A stretch of 37,708 nt of DNA from Malikia sp. (GCF_028687635.1 NZ_JAQTZS010000029.1:1-37708); one strand, 5' to 3'. Shown: positions 17,885 through 28,159, counted from the stretch's first letter. Made by a program: numbers and translations. Notes: generated by a model from the letters alone, not told the origin.

Positions 17885-18742
17885 CTATTTTCGCCACTGT
17901 TTGAGAGGATGCTCAAACAAATTCTTGCAGTTTTTCGCGATCCATCCGTCAGGAAAGGCAATTTTATCAACTGCCTGATTCGCTTTCGCGAACATCGCGC
18001 TGCCTGAGCCCGTCATTCTAGCAGAAATTTTCTGCTGTCTCAAGATTTCGATGCCGATTTTTATCTCGGGGCACAGATCGCTTGCGACTGGCTGCAGGTC
18101 GTTGCGTCCAAATTCATAAACACAAGGGCTTGCAAAGAATTCTCGCATTGTAGAGACAAAACTGTCGCGTTTCAGCTCGGGGCTGGAAAAAATTTTCGGG
18201 GTCGAGGCGCCGGTCGGCGGCTTGAGCACGATGAAGTCGGCCGCCGGCAGTGCTATCGGGGTCAGCTGCTCGCCCACGCCCTCGACCCAGGCGTTGTCGC
18301 CGCCCAGGAAGAAGGGGACGTCGGCGCCCAGCCGCAGGCCGATCTGCATCAGCTGCGCCAGCGGCAGCTCCAGGCCCCAGAGCCGGTTGAGCGCCAGCAG
18401 GCAGGAGGCCGCATCGCTGGAACCACCGCCCAGGCCGGCTTCCTGCGGGATGCGCTTTTCCAGCGCGATATGCGCGCCCCATTCGCAGCCGGTGGCCTGC
18501 TGCAGCGCGCGCGCGGCGCGCACGACCAGATCGTTGTCGGGCAGGGCCGGCCCCGTGCCGCCGATGTCCTCGCGGCTGATCACGCCGCCGGTCCGCCGGT
18601 CGAAGTGCAGGGTGTCGCACCAGTCGATCAGCATGAAGACCGACTGCAGCAGGTGGTAGCCGTCGGCGCGGCGGCCGGTGATATGCAGGAAGAGGTTGAG
18701 CTTGGCCGGCGCGGGCACGTCCAGCAGTTGACGCAGCGACAT
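17885..18742 (-). CDS. ispE: 4-diphosphocytidyl-2-C-methyl-D-erythritol kinase
   Basis: IspE is the GHMP kinase of the MEP isoprenoid pathway, phosphorylating CDP-ME. The 285 residues show PAPAKLNLFLHITGRRADGYH, the ATP-binding loop PQEAGLGGGSSDAA (about 97-110) and the C-terminal MTGSGSAMFA. It is downstream of lolB in the same direction, 29 bases away, and upstream of tRNA-Gln. The 3' third is visibly AT-richer than the rest of the gene, which is unusual for this region but leaves all motifs intact. Confidence 0.95.
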   Translation of the reverse strand: MSLRQLLDVPAPAKLNLFLHITGRRADGYHLLQSVFMLIDWCDTLHFDRRTGGVISREDIGGTGPALPDNDLVVRAARALQQATGCEWGAHIALEKRIPQEAGLGGGSSDAASCLLALNRLWGLELPLAQLMQIGLRLGADVPFFLGGDNAWVEGVGEQLTPIALPAADFIVLKPPTGASTPKIFSSPELKRDSFVSTMREFFASPCVYEFGRNDLQPVASDLCPEIKIGIEILRQQKISARMTGSGSAMFAKANQAVDKIAFPDGWIAKNCKNLFEHPLKQWRK

Positions 18743-18771
18743 ATAAGAAAGGGGGAAGGGGGATCAGGGGG

Positions 18772-19299
18772 TCATTGTTGCGGCCGGTCGAGTATCAGGC
18801 GCAGCGTCGCGGGCGGGGCGGGCTCCGAGCGGCTGGCGCGCACCCGGCCATCGCTAGCGCCGAGCTCGACGCTCCAGCCGATCGCCTGGGCGGGACGGCC
18901 TTGCAGCCATTCGAACAGCTCGGCCACCGGCAGCGCGGCGCCGGTCAATGCGGCGGTCAGCGTGGCCAGGTCGGGGTAGGCGCGCATGTCGTCGCCGCGC
19001 AGCAGCAGGGCCGAATCCGCGCTCCAGCGTGCGCTGGCCAGCGTGGCGCCCAGGGGGGTATAGAGCTTGAGCTCGCCGGCCTGCGCGCTGCCGAGCAGTT
19101 CGAAGCCGGCGTGGAAGCCCTGCGGCGGCTCGCTTTCGACCTGCAGCGACAGCCGACCGCTCCACGGGCCCGCGGCCGAAGGGAGGCTGGCGGGCGTCGG
19201 TGCGGCCGGTGGCTGGCTCGCGCAGCCCGAGGCGAGCAGCAGGGCGGCCGTGCAGAGCCAGGCCGGCAAGTGTCTGCGAGCGCCGGGTCGGGCGGTCAT
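18772..19299 (-). CDS. lolB: outer-membrane lipoprotein insertase LolB
   Basis: LolB receives lipoproteins from LolA and places them in the outer membrane. The 175 residues start with a lipoprotein signal peptide with lipobox LLASGC (Cys about 26). The mature part has the LolB fold pattern (WSGRLSLQVE, GFELLGSAQAGELKLYTPLG, WLQGRPAQ). It is short for the family (about 190-210). The start overlaps the TPR gene stop as ATGA, and ispE follows. Position beside ispE supports the call. Confidence 0.88.
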   Translation of the reverse strand: MTARPGARRHLPAWLCTAALLLASGCASQPPAAPTPASLPSAAGPWSGRLSLQVESEPPQGFHAGFELLGSAQAGELKLYTPLGATLASARWSADSALLLRGDDMRAYPDLATLTAALTGAALPVAELFEWLQGRPAQAIGWSVELGASDGRVRASRSEPAPPATLRLILDRPQQ

Positions 19300-21134
19300 G
19301 GCTGGACCCGCAGCCGCTGCAGCGTGCGCAGCAGGGTTTCGTTGTCAATCTGCAGCTGCAGGCCCTGGCGCCAGACCGCGCGCGCCGCCTCCTGTTGGCC
19401 GTCGGTCCAGAGCACCTCGCCCAGGTGGGCGGCGATCTCGGGGTCGGCCCGCCGCTCGAAAGCGGCTTGCAGCACCCGCCTGGCCTCGGCCAGGTTGCCC
19501 AGGCGGAACTCCACCCAACCCAGGCTGTCCTGGATGAAGGGATCGTCGGGGAGCAGCTCGACCGCGCGCAGCACCAGCGCGCGCGCTTCCTCCAGCTGCA
19601 CGTTGCGGTCGGCCAGCGAGTAGCCGAGCGCGTTGTAGGCGTGGCCGTAGTCGGGCGAGCGCGCGATCAGCTCGCGCAGCAGGCGCTCCATCTCGTCGCG
19701 CTGGCCGGCTTTTTCGGCCACCATCGCGCGTTCGTAAGCGAGGTCGGCATCCTGCGGGAAGCGTTGCGTGGCTTGCGCGTAGACCTCCAGCGCTTCGGCA
19801 TGGTGGCCGAGCTCGCGCAGCAGCTGTGCCTCGGCCTGCAGCTTGCGGCGCTCGTCCGCCGGGCCTTCGGCCGGGAGTCCACGCAGCAGCGCGCGTGCCT
19901 CGGCCAGCTTGCCCTGGCGTGCCATCAGCAAGGCGCGGCGGGTCTGCACGGCGGGCTGGGCCTCGGCGTCATCGATCGGGTCCAGCCAGCTCAATGCGAC
20001 ATCCAGTTGGCCCTGCTTCTCTGCGACTTGCGACAGCAGCAGCCGGGCCTGGGTGCTGCCGCGCGCCGCTGGCTCGGCGGGCTGCAGCGCGAGGTAGCGT
20101 TGCAGTGCCGAGGACGCTGCATCCAGCTGTCCCTGCTGCAGCGACAGCAGGCCTTCGAGCAGCCAGGGCTCGGCCAGCTCGGGATGCTCGCGGGTCAGGA
20201 TGGCCAGCTGCTCCCGCGCCTCGGCCGGTCGGAGCTGGTCGGTCAGCAGCCGGGCGTATTCGAGCCGGACCCGGCGCGCGTCCTCGCTGTCGCGGCCAGC
20301 CAGCCAGCGCTGCACCAGCCGCTCGGCGCCGGGCTGGCGCTGCTCAAGCAGCATGAGCCCGAGCCAGGCCGGCAGCGGTGATTTGCCGCCCAAGGCCATG
20401 GCTTTTTTCGCCGATTCGAGTGCCAGTGCGGGCTGTCCTGCCGCCAGCTGCAGCCGCCCCAGGCTGGTCCAGGCTGGCGCCGCGAGTGCCGGGGTCTTGC
20501 CGGCTTGCTGCAGCATGGGGGCGGCGGCCTGGAGCGCCACCGACTTGTCGCCCAGGCGCGCCAGCATCTGTGGCAGCGCCAGGATCAGCTCCTGGCGCTG
20601 GCCTACCGGGGTCAGGCGCAGCAGCGCGTCCAGCGGCGCACCCATCTCGGCCGGCCGGTCGAGCGCCTGCAGGATCTGCAGCACGAAGCGCTGCGGCTCG
20701 GCCGCGCGCGGCTGTGCCTCGGCCCAGGCGCGCGCGGCCTGCAGCGCCGCGTCGCCCGAGCGTGCCTGCAGCGCGATCTCGACCGCACGGCGGAACAGCT
20801 CGGGCCGCTTGTTCTTGCGCGCGGCGTTCAGCATCAGCGTGTAGCCGGCCCCCGGCTGCCCCTGATTGACCTGCAGCTCGCCGACCAGCAGCTGGAAGAA
20901 CAGCTCGCCGCTCAGGCCGGAGTCCTGCGGCAGCGTGGCCGGCGTTTTGATCTGCTGCCTGGCCTGTTGCTTCGTGGCGGCAGCTTCTCCATTGGCGGCA
21001 CTGGCCAGGCCACCCCCTCCCAACAGGACCAGTGCCAGCGCCGCAGCCAGGGACGACCGCAACCGCCACCCTGGCGAGCCAGTTCGGATGGGCGAGAAGG
21101 GCGCGCGTGGGTGCATGAAGGCGAGGCTGTCCAT
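19296..21134 (-). CDS. secreted tetratricopeptide-repeat protein
   Basis: The 612-residue protein has a signal-type hydrophobic segment after a basic start ([18 protein letters not shown], about 30-48). It is then almost all helical TPR-type repeats, seen in patterns such as [22 protein letters not shown] and [18 protein letters not shown] near the end (shown only as landmark segments [12 protein letters not shown]). Such proteins sit in the periplasm or at the envelope as scaffolds. In Burkholderiales a TPR protein regularly lies between mutM and lolB, which suggests envelope biogenesis, but its function is not established. ATG 21134 is used; 21116 is also possible. The open frame upstream overlaps mutM and is not real. 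It is divergent from mutM with 45 bases between. Confidence 0.85.
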   Translation of the reverse strand: MDSLAFMHPRAPFSPIRTGSPGWRLRSSLAAALALVLLGGGGLASAANGEAAATKQQARQQIKTPATLPQDSGLSGELFFQLLVGELQVNQGQPGAGYTLMLNAARKNKRPELFRRAVEIALQARSGDAALQAARAWAEAQPRAAEPQRFVLQILQALDRPAEMGAPLDALLRLTPVGQRQELILALPQMLARLGDKSVALQAAAPMLQQAGKTPALAAPAWTSLGRLQLAAGQPALALESAKKAMALGGKSPLPAWLGLMLLEQRQPGAERLVQRWLAGRDSEDARRVRLEYARLLTDQLRPAEAREQLAILTREHPELAEPWLLEGLLSLQQGQLDAASSALQRYLALQPAEPAARGSTQARLLLSQVAEKQGQLDVALSWLDPIDDAEAQPAVQTRRALLMARQGKLAEARALLRGLPAEGPADERRKLQAEAQLLRELGHHAEALEVYAQATQRFPQDADLAYERAMVAEKAGQRDEMERLLRELIARSPDYGHAYNALGYSLADRNVQLEEARALVLRAVELLPDDPFIQDSLGWVEFRLGNLAEARRVLQAAFERRADPEIAAHLGEVLWTDGQQEAARAVWRQGLQLQIDNETLLRTLQRLRVQP

Positions 21135-21179
21135 CGCCGCATGATAATGGAAGGCCTGTTTCCCAGCTTGTCCGTTCCC

Positions 21180-21995
21180 ATGCCAGAATTGCCCGAAGTC
21201 GAAGTCACCCGGCTGAGCTTTGCCAACCGCATCGCCGGCGCCCGCATCGAGGCCGTGCGGCTGGGCAAGCCGCTGCGCTGGCCGCTGGGCGTCCTGCCCG
21301 CAGCGCTGCAGGGCGCTGTCGTGCAGCAGGTGCGTCGGCGCGGCAAATATCTCCTGCTCGACCTCGACCGGGGCCTGTTGCTGATCCACCTCGGCATGTC
21401 GGGCAGCCTGGCCTACGCGGGCGCGCTGCCGCCGCCCGGTCCGCACGACCATTTCGAGCTCGCGACCAGTCGCGGCCTGCTGCGCCTGCACGACCCGCGC
21501 CGCTTCGGCGCCGTGGTCTGGGCCGCATCCGAAGCCGACCCGGTCGCGCGCAAGCTGCTGGGGCATCTCGGCGTCGAGCCGCTCGGTGACGGCTTTGATC
21601 CGCTCGCGTTCTGGCAGGCGCTGCGGGCCCGTCGCTCCGCGATCAAGCAGGTCTTGCTGGCGGGCGACATCGTGGTCGGCGTCGGCAACATCTATGCCTC
21701 CGAGGCGCTGTTCGCCGCTGGCATCCAGCCCACCTTGAGCGCCTCCAGTCTGAGTCAGGCCCGGGCCGAGCGCCTGCACGGCGCGATCCGCTCGGTGCTG
21801 GCGCGCGCGCTCGAGCAGGGCGGCAGCACGCTGCGGGACTTTTCGAGCGCCGAGGGCAAGACCGGTCATTTCCAGCTCGAAGCCATGGTCTACGACCGAG
21901 CGGGCCAGCCCTGCCGGGCTTGCGGCGCTACCATCCAGACCCTGCGCCAGGGGCAGCGTTCGACCTACTTCTGCCCGGATTGCCAGACTTTCTGA
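21180..21995 (+). CDS. mutM: formamidopyrimidine-DNA glycosylase (Fpg)
   Basis: MutM removes 8-oxoguanine and other oxidised purines and cuts the AP site. The 271 residues start MPELPEVEV, with the catalytic Pro after Met and Glu at position 3. They include GRRGKYLLL-type [27 protein letters not shown] and [13 protein letters not shown]. They end with a zinc finger (CRACGATIQ...CPDC). The length is exactly that of the family. It is followed 17 bases later by mutY, which gives two GO-system repair enzymes in tandem. Confidence 0.97.
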   Translation: MPELPEVEVTRLSFANRIAGARIEAVRLGKPLRWPLGVLPAALQGAVVQQVRRRGKYLLLDLDRGLLLIHLGMSGSLAYAGALPPPGPHDHFELATSRGLLRLHDPRRFGAVVWAASEADPVARKLLGHLGVEPLGDGFDPLAFWQALRARRSAIKQVLLAGDIVVGVGNIYASEALFAAGIQPTLSASSLSQARAERLHGAIRSVLARALEQGGSTLRDFSSAEGKTGHFQLEAMVYDRAGQPCRACGATIQTLRQGQRSTYFCPDCQTF

Positions 21996-22012
21996 CCGCC
22001 TCATCTTCTTTC

Positions 22013-23107
22013 ATGCCGCTCGCTGCTTCCGCCCCATCGCTGACCGTTTCGCCCGTTCTTTTCTTCCCGCGCCTGGTCGAGTGGCAGCGCCGCCACGGCC
22101 GCAACGGCCTGCCCTGGCAGGGCACGCGCGATCCCTACCGGGTCTGGTTGTCCGAGATCATGCTGCAGCAGACCCAGGTCGCGACCGTGCTGAGCTACTA
22201 CCCGCGTTTCCTCGAACGCTTTCCCGACCTGCACGCGCTCGCCGCAGCCCCGCAGGAGGACGTGCTCGCGCTTTGGAGCGGGCTGGGCTACTACAGCCGC
22301 GCGCGCAATCTGCACCGATGCGCCCAGGCGGTAGTCGAGCGTTGGGGCGGGGCTTTTCCGGCCAGCGCCGAGCAGCTGCAGACCCTGCCGGGCATCGGCA
22401 AGTCGACCGCGGCAGCGATCGCGGCCTTCTGTTTCGGCGAGCGCATCTCCATCCTGGACGGCAACGTCAAGCGGGTGCTCTCGCGCCTGCTGGCCTTCGA
22501 GGGCGATTTGGCCGTGGCGGCGCAGGAGCGCCGGCTCTGGGCGCTGGCTCAGGACCTGTTGCCGCCAGCCCCCGATCATGACGCGATGGTGGCCTGGACC
22601 CAGGGCCTGATGGATCTGGGCTCCAGCCTGTGTTCGCGCAGCCGGCCCGATTGCGCGGCCTGCCCGGGTGCCGCGATCTGTCTGGCCAGCCGGCAGCAGC
22701 GGACGGCGGACTTTCCGGTCCGCACCCGCAAGCTCAAGCGCAGCACCATCGAGTGGTGGTGGCTGCTGCAGCGTCGCGCCGACGGCGCGGTCTGGCTGGA
22801 GCGGCGACCGGAGCAGGGCATCTGGGCCGGGCTCTACTGCCTGCCGACCCATGGCTCGCGCGTCGAGGCGCTGGCACCGTTTGGTGGCGAGCCGGCCCTG
22901 CGGCAGGAGCATGAAACCGTGTGCCATGTGCTCACGCACCGCGACCTGGTGCTGCGTCCGCTCGAAATCGACTGGTCAGCCGGTGTGCGCGAGGACCAGG
23001 CTTCTGGCCCAGCGGCACCGGGTCTGTGGGTGGCCAGCCGGGCCGATCTCGACCTCGGCTTGCCGGCACCACTGCGCAGCCTGCTCGTGCGCTTGCTGCC
23101 GGCCTGA
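22013..23107 (+). CDS. mutY: A/G-specific adenine glycosylase
   Basis: MutY removes adenine mispaired with 8-oxoguanine, completing the GO system begun by MutM. The 364 residues have LPWQGTRDPYRVWLSEIMLQQTQV (landmark WLSEIMLQQTQV), the helix-hairpin-helix LPGIGKSTAAAI with the catalytic Asp downstream (ILDGNVKRV), and the [4Fe-4S] Cys set in CSRSRPDCAACPGAAIC. A C-terminal NUDIX-like 8-oxoG recognition domain follows (about 230-355). ATG 22013 is chosen by homology. It is convergent with rapZ. Confidence 0.96.
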   Translation: MPLAASAPSLTVSPVLFFPRLVEWQRRHGRNGLPWQGTRDPYRVWLSEIMLQQTQVATVLSYYPRFLERFPDLHALAAAPQEDVLALWSGLGYYSRARNLHRCAQAVVERWGGAFPASAEQLQTLPGIGKSTAAAIAAFCFGERISILDGNVKRVLSRLLAFEGDLAVAAQERRLWALAQDLLPPAPDHDAMVAWTQGLMDLGSSLCSRSRPDCAACPGAAICLASRQQRTADFPVRTRKLKRSTIEWWWLLQRRADGAVWLERRPEQGIWAGLYCLPTHGSRVEALAPFGGEPALRQEHETVCHVLTHRDLVLRPLEIDWSAGVREDQASGPAAPGLWVASRADLDLGLPAPLRSLLVRLLPA

Positions 23108-23122
23108 GGCGGCTGAATTCGT

Positions 23123-23140
23123 CGCGCCGGGGCCGGCGCG
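23123..23140. terminator. bidirectional terminator-like hairpin between mutY and rapZ
   Basis: CGCGCCGG and CCGGCGCG are perfect 8-base complements with 2 bases between. They lie in the 37-base gap between two convergent genes. There is no T-run. Confidence 0.4.
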
Positions 23141-23144
23141 GGTC

Positions 23145-24035
23145 TCAATAGCCCGCGTGCTTGAGCGCGTCGAGTTCGCGGTGGCGCCGGTGTACCGTCC
23201 AGTGGTTGGAGAAATGCGCGGCCAGTTCCTCGACCAGGTAGGTCGAGCGGTGCTGGCCGCCGGTGCAGCCGATCGCGACCGTGACGTAGCTGCGGTGGTC
23301 GCGCACCATCGAAGGCAGCCAGCGCTCGATGAAGTTGATGATGTGGACCTGCATCGCCTGCACCTCGGGCTCCAGGCTCAGGAAGTCGGCCACCGGTGCA
23401 TCCAGTCCGGTCAGCGGTCGGAGTTCGGGCTCGTAGTGCGGATTAGGCAGCATGCGCACGTCGAACACGAAGTCGGCGTCCATCGGTACCCCGCGCTTGA
23501 AGCCGAAGGACTCGAACACCAGCGTCAGCGTGTTCTGTCCATGATCCAGCAGCTTGCGCACCTCGCTGCGCAGGTGCGAGGCCTTGAGCTGGCTGGTGTC
23601 GATCACGAGCGAGTACTCGCGCAGCTCCGACAGCAGTTCGCGCTCATGCTCAATCGCCTCGATCAGTGCCCGGTGCTGGTCCTGAGTGTCCCGTACGGAG
23701 AGCGGATGCAGACGGCGCGTCTCGGAAAAGCGCCGCACCAGCGTGTCGGTGCTGGCGTCGAGGAACAGCACCGTCAGCGGCTGGCCTGCCTTGCGCAGCT
23801 TGTGCAGCTGCGCCGGCATGCCGGGCAGCGAATTGGCGCTGCGCACGTCGATCGCGATCGCGACCCGGTCGGCGTGGTGCCCGTGCTCGATCGCGATGAA
23901 ATCCTCCAGCAGTTCGGGCGGCAGGTTGTCGACGCAGTAGAAGCCGGCATCCTCCAGCGCGTGCAGCGCGACCGACTTGCCCGAGCCCGACATTCCGGTG
24001 ATCAGCACCAGCTGCATGGGTGATTTGCCTTTCAT
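23145..24035 (-). CDS. rapZ: RNase adapter protein RapZ
   Basis: RapZ is a nucleotide-binding protein. In E. coli it guides RNase E to the sRNA GlmZ and so tunes amino-sugar synthesis; in Burkholderiales the role is inferred. The 296 residues have Walker [22 protein letters not shown], the C-terminal [15 protein letters not shown] and [11 protein letters not shown] 24035 overlaps the recN stop (ATGA). ATG 24017, with AAAGG upstream, would also give a normal protein, so the first six residues are uncertain. Confidence 0.93.
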   Translation of the reverse strand: MKGKSPMQLVLITGMSGSGKSVALHALEDAGFYCVDNLPPELLEDFIAIEHGHHADRVAIAIDVRSANSLPGMPAQLHKLRKAGQPLTVLFLDASTDTLVRRFSETRRLHPLSVRDTQDQHRALIEAIEHERELLSELREYSLVIDTSQLKASHLRSEVRKLLDHGQNTLTLVFESFGFKRGVPMDADFVFDVRMLPNPHYEPELRPLTGLDAPVADFLSLEPEVQAMQVHIINFIERWLPSMVRDHRSYVTVAIGCTGGQHRSTYLVEELAAHFSNHWTVHRRHRELDALKHAGY

Positions 24036-25681
24036 GGCTGCAGCATCTCGCGCGCGTGCGCCAGCGAGGCGTCCGACAACTTGTCACCGCCCAGCATGCG
24101 CGCGATCTCCTGCACGCGGGCCTCGGCCGCGATCACTCGCACCTCGCTCGCCGTGCCCTGCGCGTCGACCTTTTTCGACACATGGAGATGGTGGTCGGCG
24201 CTGGCCGCCACCTGGGGCAGGTGGGTCACGGCCAGCACCTGGCGATCCTGTCCCAGCTGACGCATGAGACGGCCGACGGTCTGCGCGACCGTGCCGCCGA
24301 TGCCGCTGTCGACTTCGTCGAAGATCAGCGTCGGTGCCTGGCCGAGCTGGCTGGTCGTGACCGAGATCGCCAGCGCGATGCGCGACAACTCGCCCCCCGA
24401 CGCCACCTTGCCGACCAGGCGCGGCGTGCTGCCCGGATGGCCCGCGACCAGGAACTCGACGTTCTCCAGCCCATGCGCCTGCGGCTCGGGCAGGGCGGCC
24501 AGCCTGGCCTCGAAGCGCCCGCCTGCCATGCCCAGGCCCTGCATCGCGGCCGTGATCTCCTGCGACAGCTTGAGCGTGGCCTGTGCACGAGCGGCGCTGA
24601 CCTTCTTCGCGGCCTTGAGCAGGGCCTGCCGCGCGGCGTGCTCGGCCTGCTGCAGCGCGTCGAGATCGCTGTTGCGGTCGAGTTCGGCGAGCTGGCGCTG
24701 CCACTGGGCCAGACGCTCGGGCAGCTCCTCGGGCTGGCAGCGGAAGCGCCGGGCCAGCGACAGCCATTGCGCCAGCCGCTGATCCAGGGCCTCCAGCGCG
24801 GCCGGGTCGAGCTCGGTCGGGTCGGCATGGTGCTGCAGGTCATGACAGGCGTCCTCGACCTGGGCCAGCGCGCCTTGCAGCACGTCGGTGATCTCGCCAT
24901 AGCGCGGCTCGATGTGCTGCTGCGCCTGCAGCGCCTGCAGCGCGCGGTGCAGCAGGCGGGTCGCGCTGCCTTCCTCCTCGTCGAGCGCCTGCAGCGCGGT
25001 GCGCGCGGCATCCATCAGGCCCTGCGCATTGGCCAGCCGGCCATGCTGCAGGTTGAGCTCCTCCCATTCGCCCTCGGCCGGGGCCAGCTTGTCCAGTTCG
25101 CCGATCTGCCACTGCAGGCGCTCGCGTTCCTGCTGCAGCGTGGCCTGTTGCTGCCGGGCCTGCTCCAGCGTCCTTGCCGTCTCGCGCCAGCCGGCCCAGA
25201 GTCCGCGCAGCTCGGTGGTCGAGACGCGGCCGTAGTCGTCGAGCAACTGGCGCACCGCGTCGGGCCGGGTCAGGCTCTGCCAGGCATGCTGGCCGTGGAT
25301 GTCGACCAGCTCGTCGGCCAGGCTCTTGAGCTGGGCCACGGTCGCCGCGCTGCCGTTGATCCAGGCCCGGCTGCGGCCCTGGCCGTCCAGATGGCGCCTG
25401 AGCAGCAGCGGCTCGCCCGCTTCGGCGGCGAAGCCGTTCTCGTCCAGCCAGGCCCGCACCGGCTCCGACAGGTCGAACTCGGCCGCGATCTCGCAGCGCG
25501 GCGCGCCCTCGCGCACCACGCCGGCATCGGCGCGCGCGCCCAGCACGAACTGCAAGGCATCGATCAGGATCGATTTGCCGGCACCAGTTTCGCCGGTCAA
25601 CACGGTGAAGCCCGTCTCCAGCTCAAGCTCAAGGGCCCGCACGATCACGAAATCGCGCAGGGACAGGCGGCTCAGGCTCAT
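24032..25681 (-). CDS. recN: DNA repair protein RecN
   Basis: RecN is an SMC-like ATPase acting in recombinational repair of double-strand breaks. The 549 residues begin with LSLRDFVIV and Walker [11 protein letters not shown] (about 30-39). Two long coiled-coil stretches (about 150-350) follow, then the ABC signature [11 protein letters not shown] and Walker [12 protein letters not shown], with the C-terminal [10 protein letters not shown]. Starts and stops overlap nadK upstream and rapZ downstream by 4 bases, so nadK-recN-rapZ is one translationally coupled operon. Confidence 0.96.
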   Translation of the reverse strand: MSLSRLSLRDFVIVRALELELETGFTVLTGETGAGKSILIDALQFVLGARADAGVVREGAPRCEIAAEFDLSEPVRAWLDENGFAAEAGEPLLLRRHLDGQGRSRAWINGSAATVAQLKSLADELVDIHGQHAWQSLTRPDAVRQLLDDYGRVSTTELRGLWAGWRETARTLEQARQQQATLQQERERLQWQIGELDKLAPAEGEWEELNLQHGRLANAQGLMDAARTALQALDEEEGSATRLLHRALQALQAQQHIEPRYGEITDVLQGALAQVEDACHDLQHHADPTELDPAALEALDQRLAQWLSLARRFRCQPEELPERLAQWQRQLAELDRNSDLDALQQAEHAARQALLKAAKKVSAARAQATLKLSQEITAAMQGLGMAGGRFEARLAALPEPQAHGLENVEFLVAGHPGSTPRLVGKVASGGELSRIALAISVTTSQLGQAPTLIFDEVDSGIGGTVAQTVGRLMRQLGQDRQVLAVTHLPQVAASADHHLHVSKKVDAQGTASEVRVIAAEARVQEIARMLGGDKLSDASLAHAREMLQP

Positions 25682-26607
25682 GTGTTCATTCCCTCGTTCC
25701 AGTGCAGTTTCTTGCGCAGGGTGTCGAAATAGCTCCAGCCCTTGGGGTGCAGCAGGCAGAGCTTGTAGGGCGCGCGCCGCACCGTGATGCGGTCGCCAGG
25801 CAGCAGGCTGGTGAAGGTCTGCATGTCGAAGTTGGCGCTGGCGTCGCGGCCGTTGACCAGTTCGAGCGCGATCTCGCCGCTGGCCGGCAGCACGATCGGG
25901 CGGTTGGACAGCGTGTGCGGCGCGATCGGCGCCATGATCCAGCCGTCGATCGCCGGGTGCAGCAGCGAGCCACCGACCGACAGGGTGTACGCGGTCGAGC
26001 CGGTCGGCGAAGCGATGATCAGGCCATCGGCGCGCTGGTTGGCGACGAAGCGGCCATCGACCTCGACCCGCAGCTCGATCATGCTTGGCGCGCCGCCGCG
26101 GTTGACCACCACGTCGTTGATCGCGACCGTGTCGAACACGCAGTCGCCATCGCGCCAGACACTGGCGTGGATCAGGCTGCGGTGGTCCTCCTCGTATTCA
26201 CCGCGCAGGATCGGGCGTAGGTGGGTTTCGAAGTCCTTGAACGGGATGTCGGTGATGAAACCGAGCCGGCCCTGGTTGATGCCCACCACCGGCACGCCGA
26301 AGCGCGCCAGCTGACGGCCGATGCCGATCATGGTGCCGTCGCCGCCCATCACGAGTGCGAGGTCGCATTCGGTGCCGATGCCGGTCGCGGACAGGCTGTT
26401 GTAATGGGTCAGGCCGGTGTTCGCGGCGGTCTCGCGCTCGATCGACACCTCGCAGCCCATGTCGTGCAGGAAATGCGCCATGCGCTCCAGCGCATCGCGC
26501 GAGCCGACGGCATGGTACTTGCCCACCAGCGCCACATGGCGGAAGCGGGACTTGCCGCCCCGGCTTGTCTCGGGGGCCGGGCTTGATATGGGCAGGTTCA
26601 TCTCCAA
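25678..26607 (-). CDS. nadK: NAD kinase
   Basis: NadK phosphorylates NAD to NADP. The 309 residues carry [13 protein letters not shown] (the GGDG ATP/NAD motif), [20 protein letters not shown] and [14 protein letters not shown]. An N-terminal stretch of about 22 residues precedes the usual family start at [13 protein letters not shown] 26607 is used; ATG 26601 is also possible. It is divergent from hrcA, with 32 bases between start codons, the common arrangement in Burkholderiales. Confidence 0.95.
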   Translation of the reverse strand: MEMNLPISSPAPETSRGGKSRFRHVALVGKYHAVGSRDALERMAHFLHDMGCEVSIERETAANTGLTHYNSLSATGIGTECDLALVMGGDGTMIGIGRQLARFGVPVVGINQGRLGFITDIPFKDFETHLRPILRGEYEEDHRSLIHASVWRDGDCVFDTVAINDVVVNRGGAPSMIELRVEVDGRFVANQRADGLIIASPTGSTAYTLSVGGSLLHPAIDGWIMAPIAPHTLSNRPIVLPASGEIALELVNGRDASANFDMQTFTSLLPGDRITVRRAPYKLCLLHPKGWSYFDTLRKKLHWNEGMNT

Positions 26608-26639
26608 ATTACATCACAAGCTTTTCTACAATGGCCGGC

Positions 26640-27662
26640 ATGTTAGACGACCGCTCCAAACTGCTGCTCAAGACCCTGGTCGAGCGCTACATCGCCGACG
26701 GCGAGCCGGTCGGTTCGCGCACGCTCTCGCGCGCGGCCGGCCTGGAGCTGTCGCCCGCGACGGTGCGCAACGTCATGAGCGACCTCGAAGAGCTCGGGCT
26801 GATCGCCAGCCCGCACACCTCGGCCGGCCGCATTCCGACCGCGCGCGGCTACCGCCTGTTCGTCGACACCATGCTGACCGTGCGGCGTGACCGGATCGCT
26901 GCGGTCGAAGGGCTGGGCGCGTCCGGCATCGCCGCCGAGCAGCCGCGCCTGGTGCTGAGCCAGGCCGCGCAGATGCTGTCGAGCCTATCCCAATTCGTCG
27001 GCGTCGTGATGACACCGCGCCGGCCCTCGGTATTCCGCCACATCGAGTTTCTCAGCCTGTCGGAGCGGCGGGTGCTGGTGATCCTGGTCTCGCCCGATGG
27101 CGACGTGCAGAACCGCATCATCCACACCCAGGTCGACTACAGCCAGTCGCAGCTGCAGGAAGCCGCCAACTTCCTCAACGCGCATTACGCCGGGCTCGCG
27201 ATGGACGAGGTGCGCCTGCGCCTGAAGACCGAGGTCGACGCGCTGCGCGGGGAAATCTCCTCGCTGATGGTCAAGGCGGTCGACGCCGGCAGCGAGGCCA
27301 TGGAGCAGGATGACGTGGTCGTCTCGGGCGAGCGCAACCTGCTCTCGGTCAGCGAGTTCTCGCACGACATGGGTCACCTGCGCAAGATGTTCGACCTGTT
27401 CGAGCAGAAGACGCAATTGATGCGCCTGCTCGAGGTCTCGAACCAGGCCGAGGGCGTGCGCATCTTCATCGGCGGCGAGAGTCAGATCGTGCCCTTCGAG
27501 GAGCTTTCCGTCGTCAGCGCGCCTTATGCGGTCAACGGCGAGGTGGTCGGCACGCTGGGCGTGATCGGGCCGCAGCGCATGCACTACGACCGCATGATCC
27601 AGATCGTCGACATCACGGCGAAATTGGTCAGCAACGCGCTGAGCCACGGCGGTAAAGGCTAG
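26640..27662 (+). CDS. hrcA: heat-inducible transcription repressor HrcA
   Basis: HrcA represses chaperone genes by binding CIRCE inverted repeats. The 340 residues have an N-terminal winged helix ([41 protein letters not shown]), the [14 protein letters not shown] motif and the central GAF-like domain. They end with [13 protein letters not shown] near the C-terminus. ATG 26640 fits family starts; an upstream ATG at 26631 would add MAG. I see no CIRCE element in front of it here, so it does not look autoregulated by that site. Confidence 0.95.
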   Translation: MLDDRSKLLLKTLVERYIADGEPVGSRTLSRAAGLELSPATVRNVMSDLEELGLIASPHTSAGRIPTARGYRLFVDTMLTVRRDRIAAVEGLGASGIAAEQPRLVLSQAAQMLSSLSQFVGVVMTPRRPSVFRHIEFLSLSERRVLVILVSPDGDVQNRIIHTQVDYSQSQLQEAANFLNAHYAGLAMDEVRLRLKTEVDALRGEISSLMVKAVDAGSEAMEQDDVVVSGERNLLSVSEFSHDMGHLRKMFDLFEQKTQLMRLLEVSNQAEGVRIFIGGESQIVPFEELSVVSAPYAVNGEVVGTLGVIGPQRMHYDRMIQIVDITAKLVSNALSHGGKG

Positions 27663-27679
27663 AATGCGAACCCTGGTTC

Positions 27680-27756
27680 GGGGCGTTAGCTCAGTTGGTT
27701 AGAGCAGAGGACTCATAATCCTTTGGTCCACGGTTCAAGTCCGTGACGCCCTACCA
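27680..27756 (+). tRNA. tRNA with CAT anticodon, probably tRNA-Ile2
   Basis: The cloverleaf is complete: acceptor GGGGCGT/ACGCCCT (G-U first pair), D arm GCTC/GAGC, anticodon stem GAGGA/TCCTT with loop CTCATAA, T arm CACGG/CCGTG, and encoded CCA. Anticodon CAT occurs in initiator and elongator Met and in lysidine-modified Ile2. The anticodon-loop context and variable loop TGGTC resemble E. coli ileX more than metT. It forms the left edge of the accessory region. Confidence 0.93.
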
Positions 27757-27773
27757 TTCAAATCAACGACTTG

Positions 27774-27798
27774 GCCCGGTTTTGCGACCGGGCTTTTT
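27774..27798 (+). terminator. rho-independent terminator after the tRNA
   Basis: GCCCGGT and ACCGGGC pair around TTTGCG and are followed by TTTTT, 17 bases past the tRNA end. Confidence 0.85.
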
Positions 27799-27881
27799 CG
27801 TTTTTGGGTAGGTATGTAAGGGCGGATGTAAGACGATTTTTGAAATCCGTCCCGCTTGACCCGCTGCCGACTGGCTCCGGC

Positions 27882-27896
27882 GCTCGACCAGGAACA
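27882..27896 (+). repeat. dispersed motif GCTCGACCAGGAACA, copy 1
   Basis: The same 14-15 bases recur at 28122 and 34280, with looser copies at 27979 and 34452. Copies lie outside genes. The 27757-28181 stretch around it, about 425 bases, has no credible gene. Confidence 0.55.
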
Positions 27897-27948
27897 GCAC
27901 CAGCAGCTCGACGGGCTCAAAAGTGAGCCGGCCCCTCGTTGAATTCCG

Positions 27949-28102
27949 GATTCCAAATCCAGAGTTCGCGGGTCGGCAGTTCGACCAGGAGCATGTCAGC
28001 AGCTCGAAGGGTGCGACTTCAAATCTGACCCTTGGCATCTATGGGCGGGCCTGGGGGTGTCCGAAATTTTTCGGATACCCCAGCCCTTCGGGATTTGGAA
28101 TC
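27949..28102. repeat. nested inverted repeats left of brnTA
   Basis: GATTCCAAATCC (27949-27960) is the perfect complement of GGATTTGGAATC (28091-28102). Inside, GGGGTGTCCGAA (28054-28065) pairs with TTCGGATACCCC (28070-28081) around a 4-base loop, with one G-U pair. The region has no gene. It could be an end of the element, an origin-type site or a structured RNA. Confidence 0.6.
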
Positions 28103-28121
28103 TGGATGGGCTCGACACGCT

Positions 28122-28135
28122 GCTCGACCAGGAAC
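28122..28135 (+). repeat. dispersed motif GCTCGACCAGGAAC, copy 2
   Basis: Identical to 27882-27895. It lies just beyond the brnA terminator hairpin. Confidence 0.55.
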
Positions 28136-28140
28136 GACAA

Positions 28141-28159
28141 ACCCGGCGCGCGGCCGGGT
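28141..28159 (-). terminator. probable terminator of brnTA
   Basis: ACCCGGC and GCCGGGT pair around a 5-base loop. On the minus strand the stem is followed by TTGTCGTT, about 20 bases after the brnA stop. The T-run is imperfect. Confidence 0.55.

Noticed and set aside
21135-22004. Upstream extension of the TPR protein
   Set aside because: It overlaps the whole of mutM on the other strand; the signal peptide marks the real start near 21134.
26581-26640. CIRCE element before hrcA
   Set aside because: No TTAGCACTC/GAGTGCTAA pair is present in the nadK-hrcA gap.
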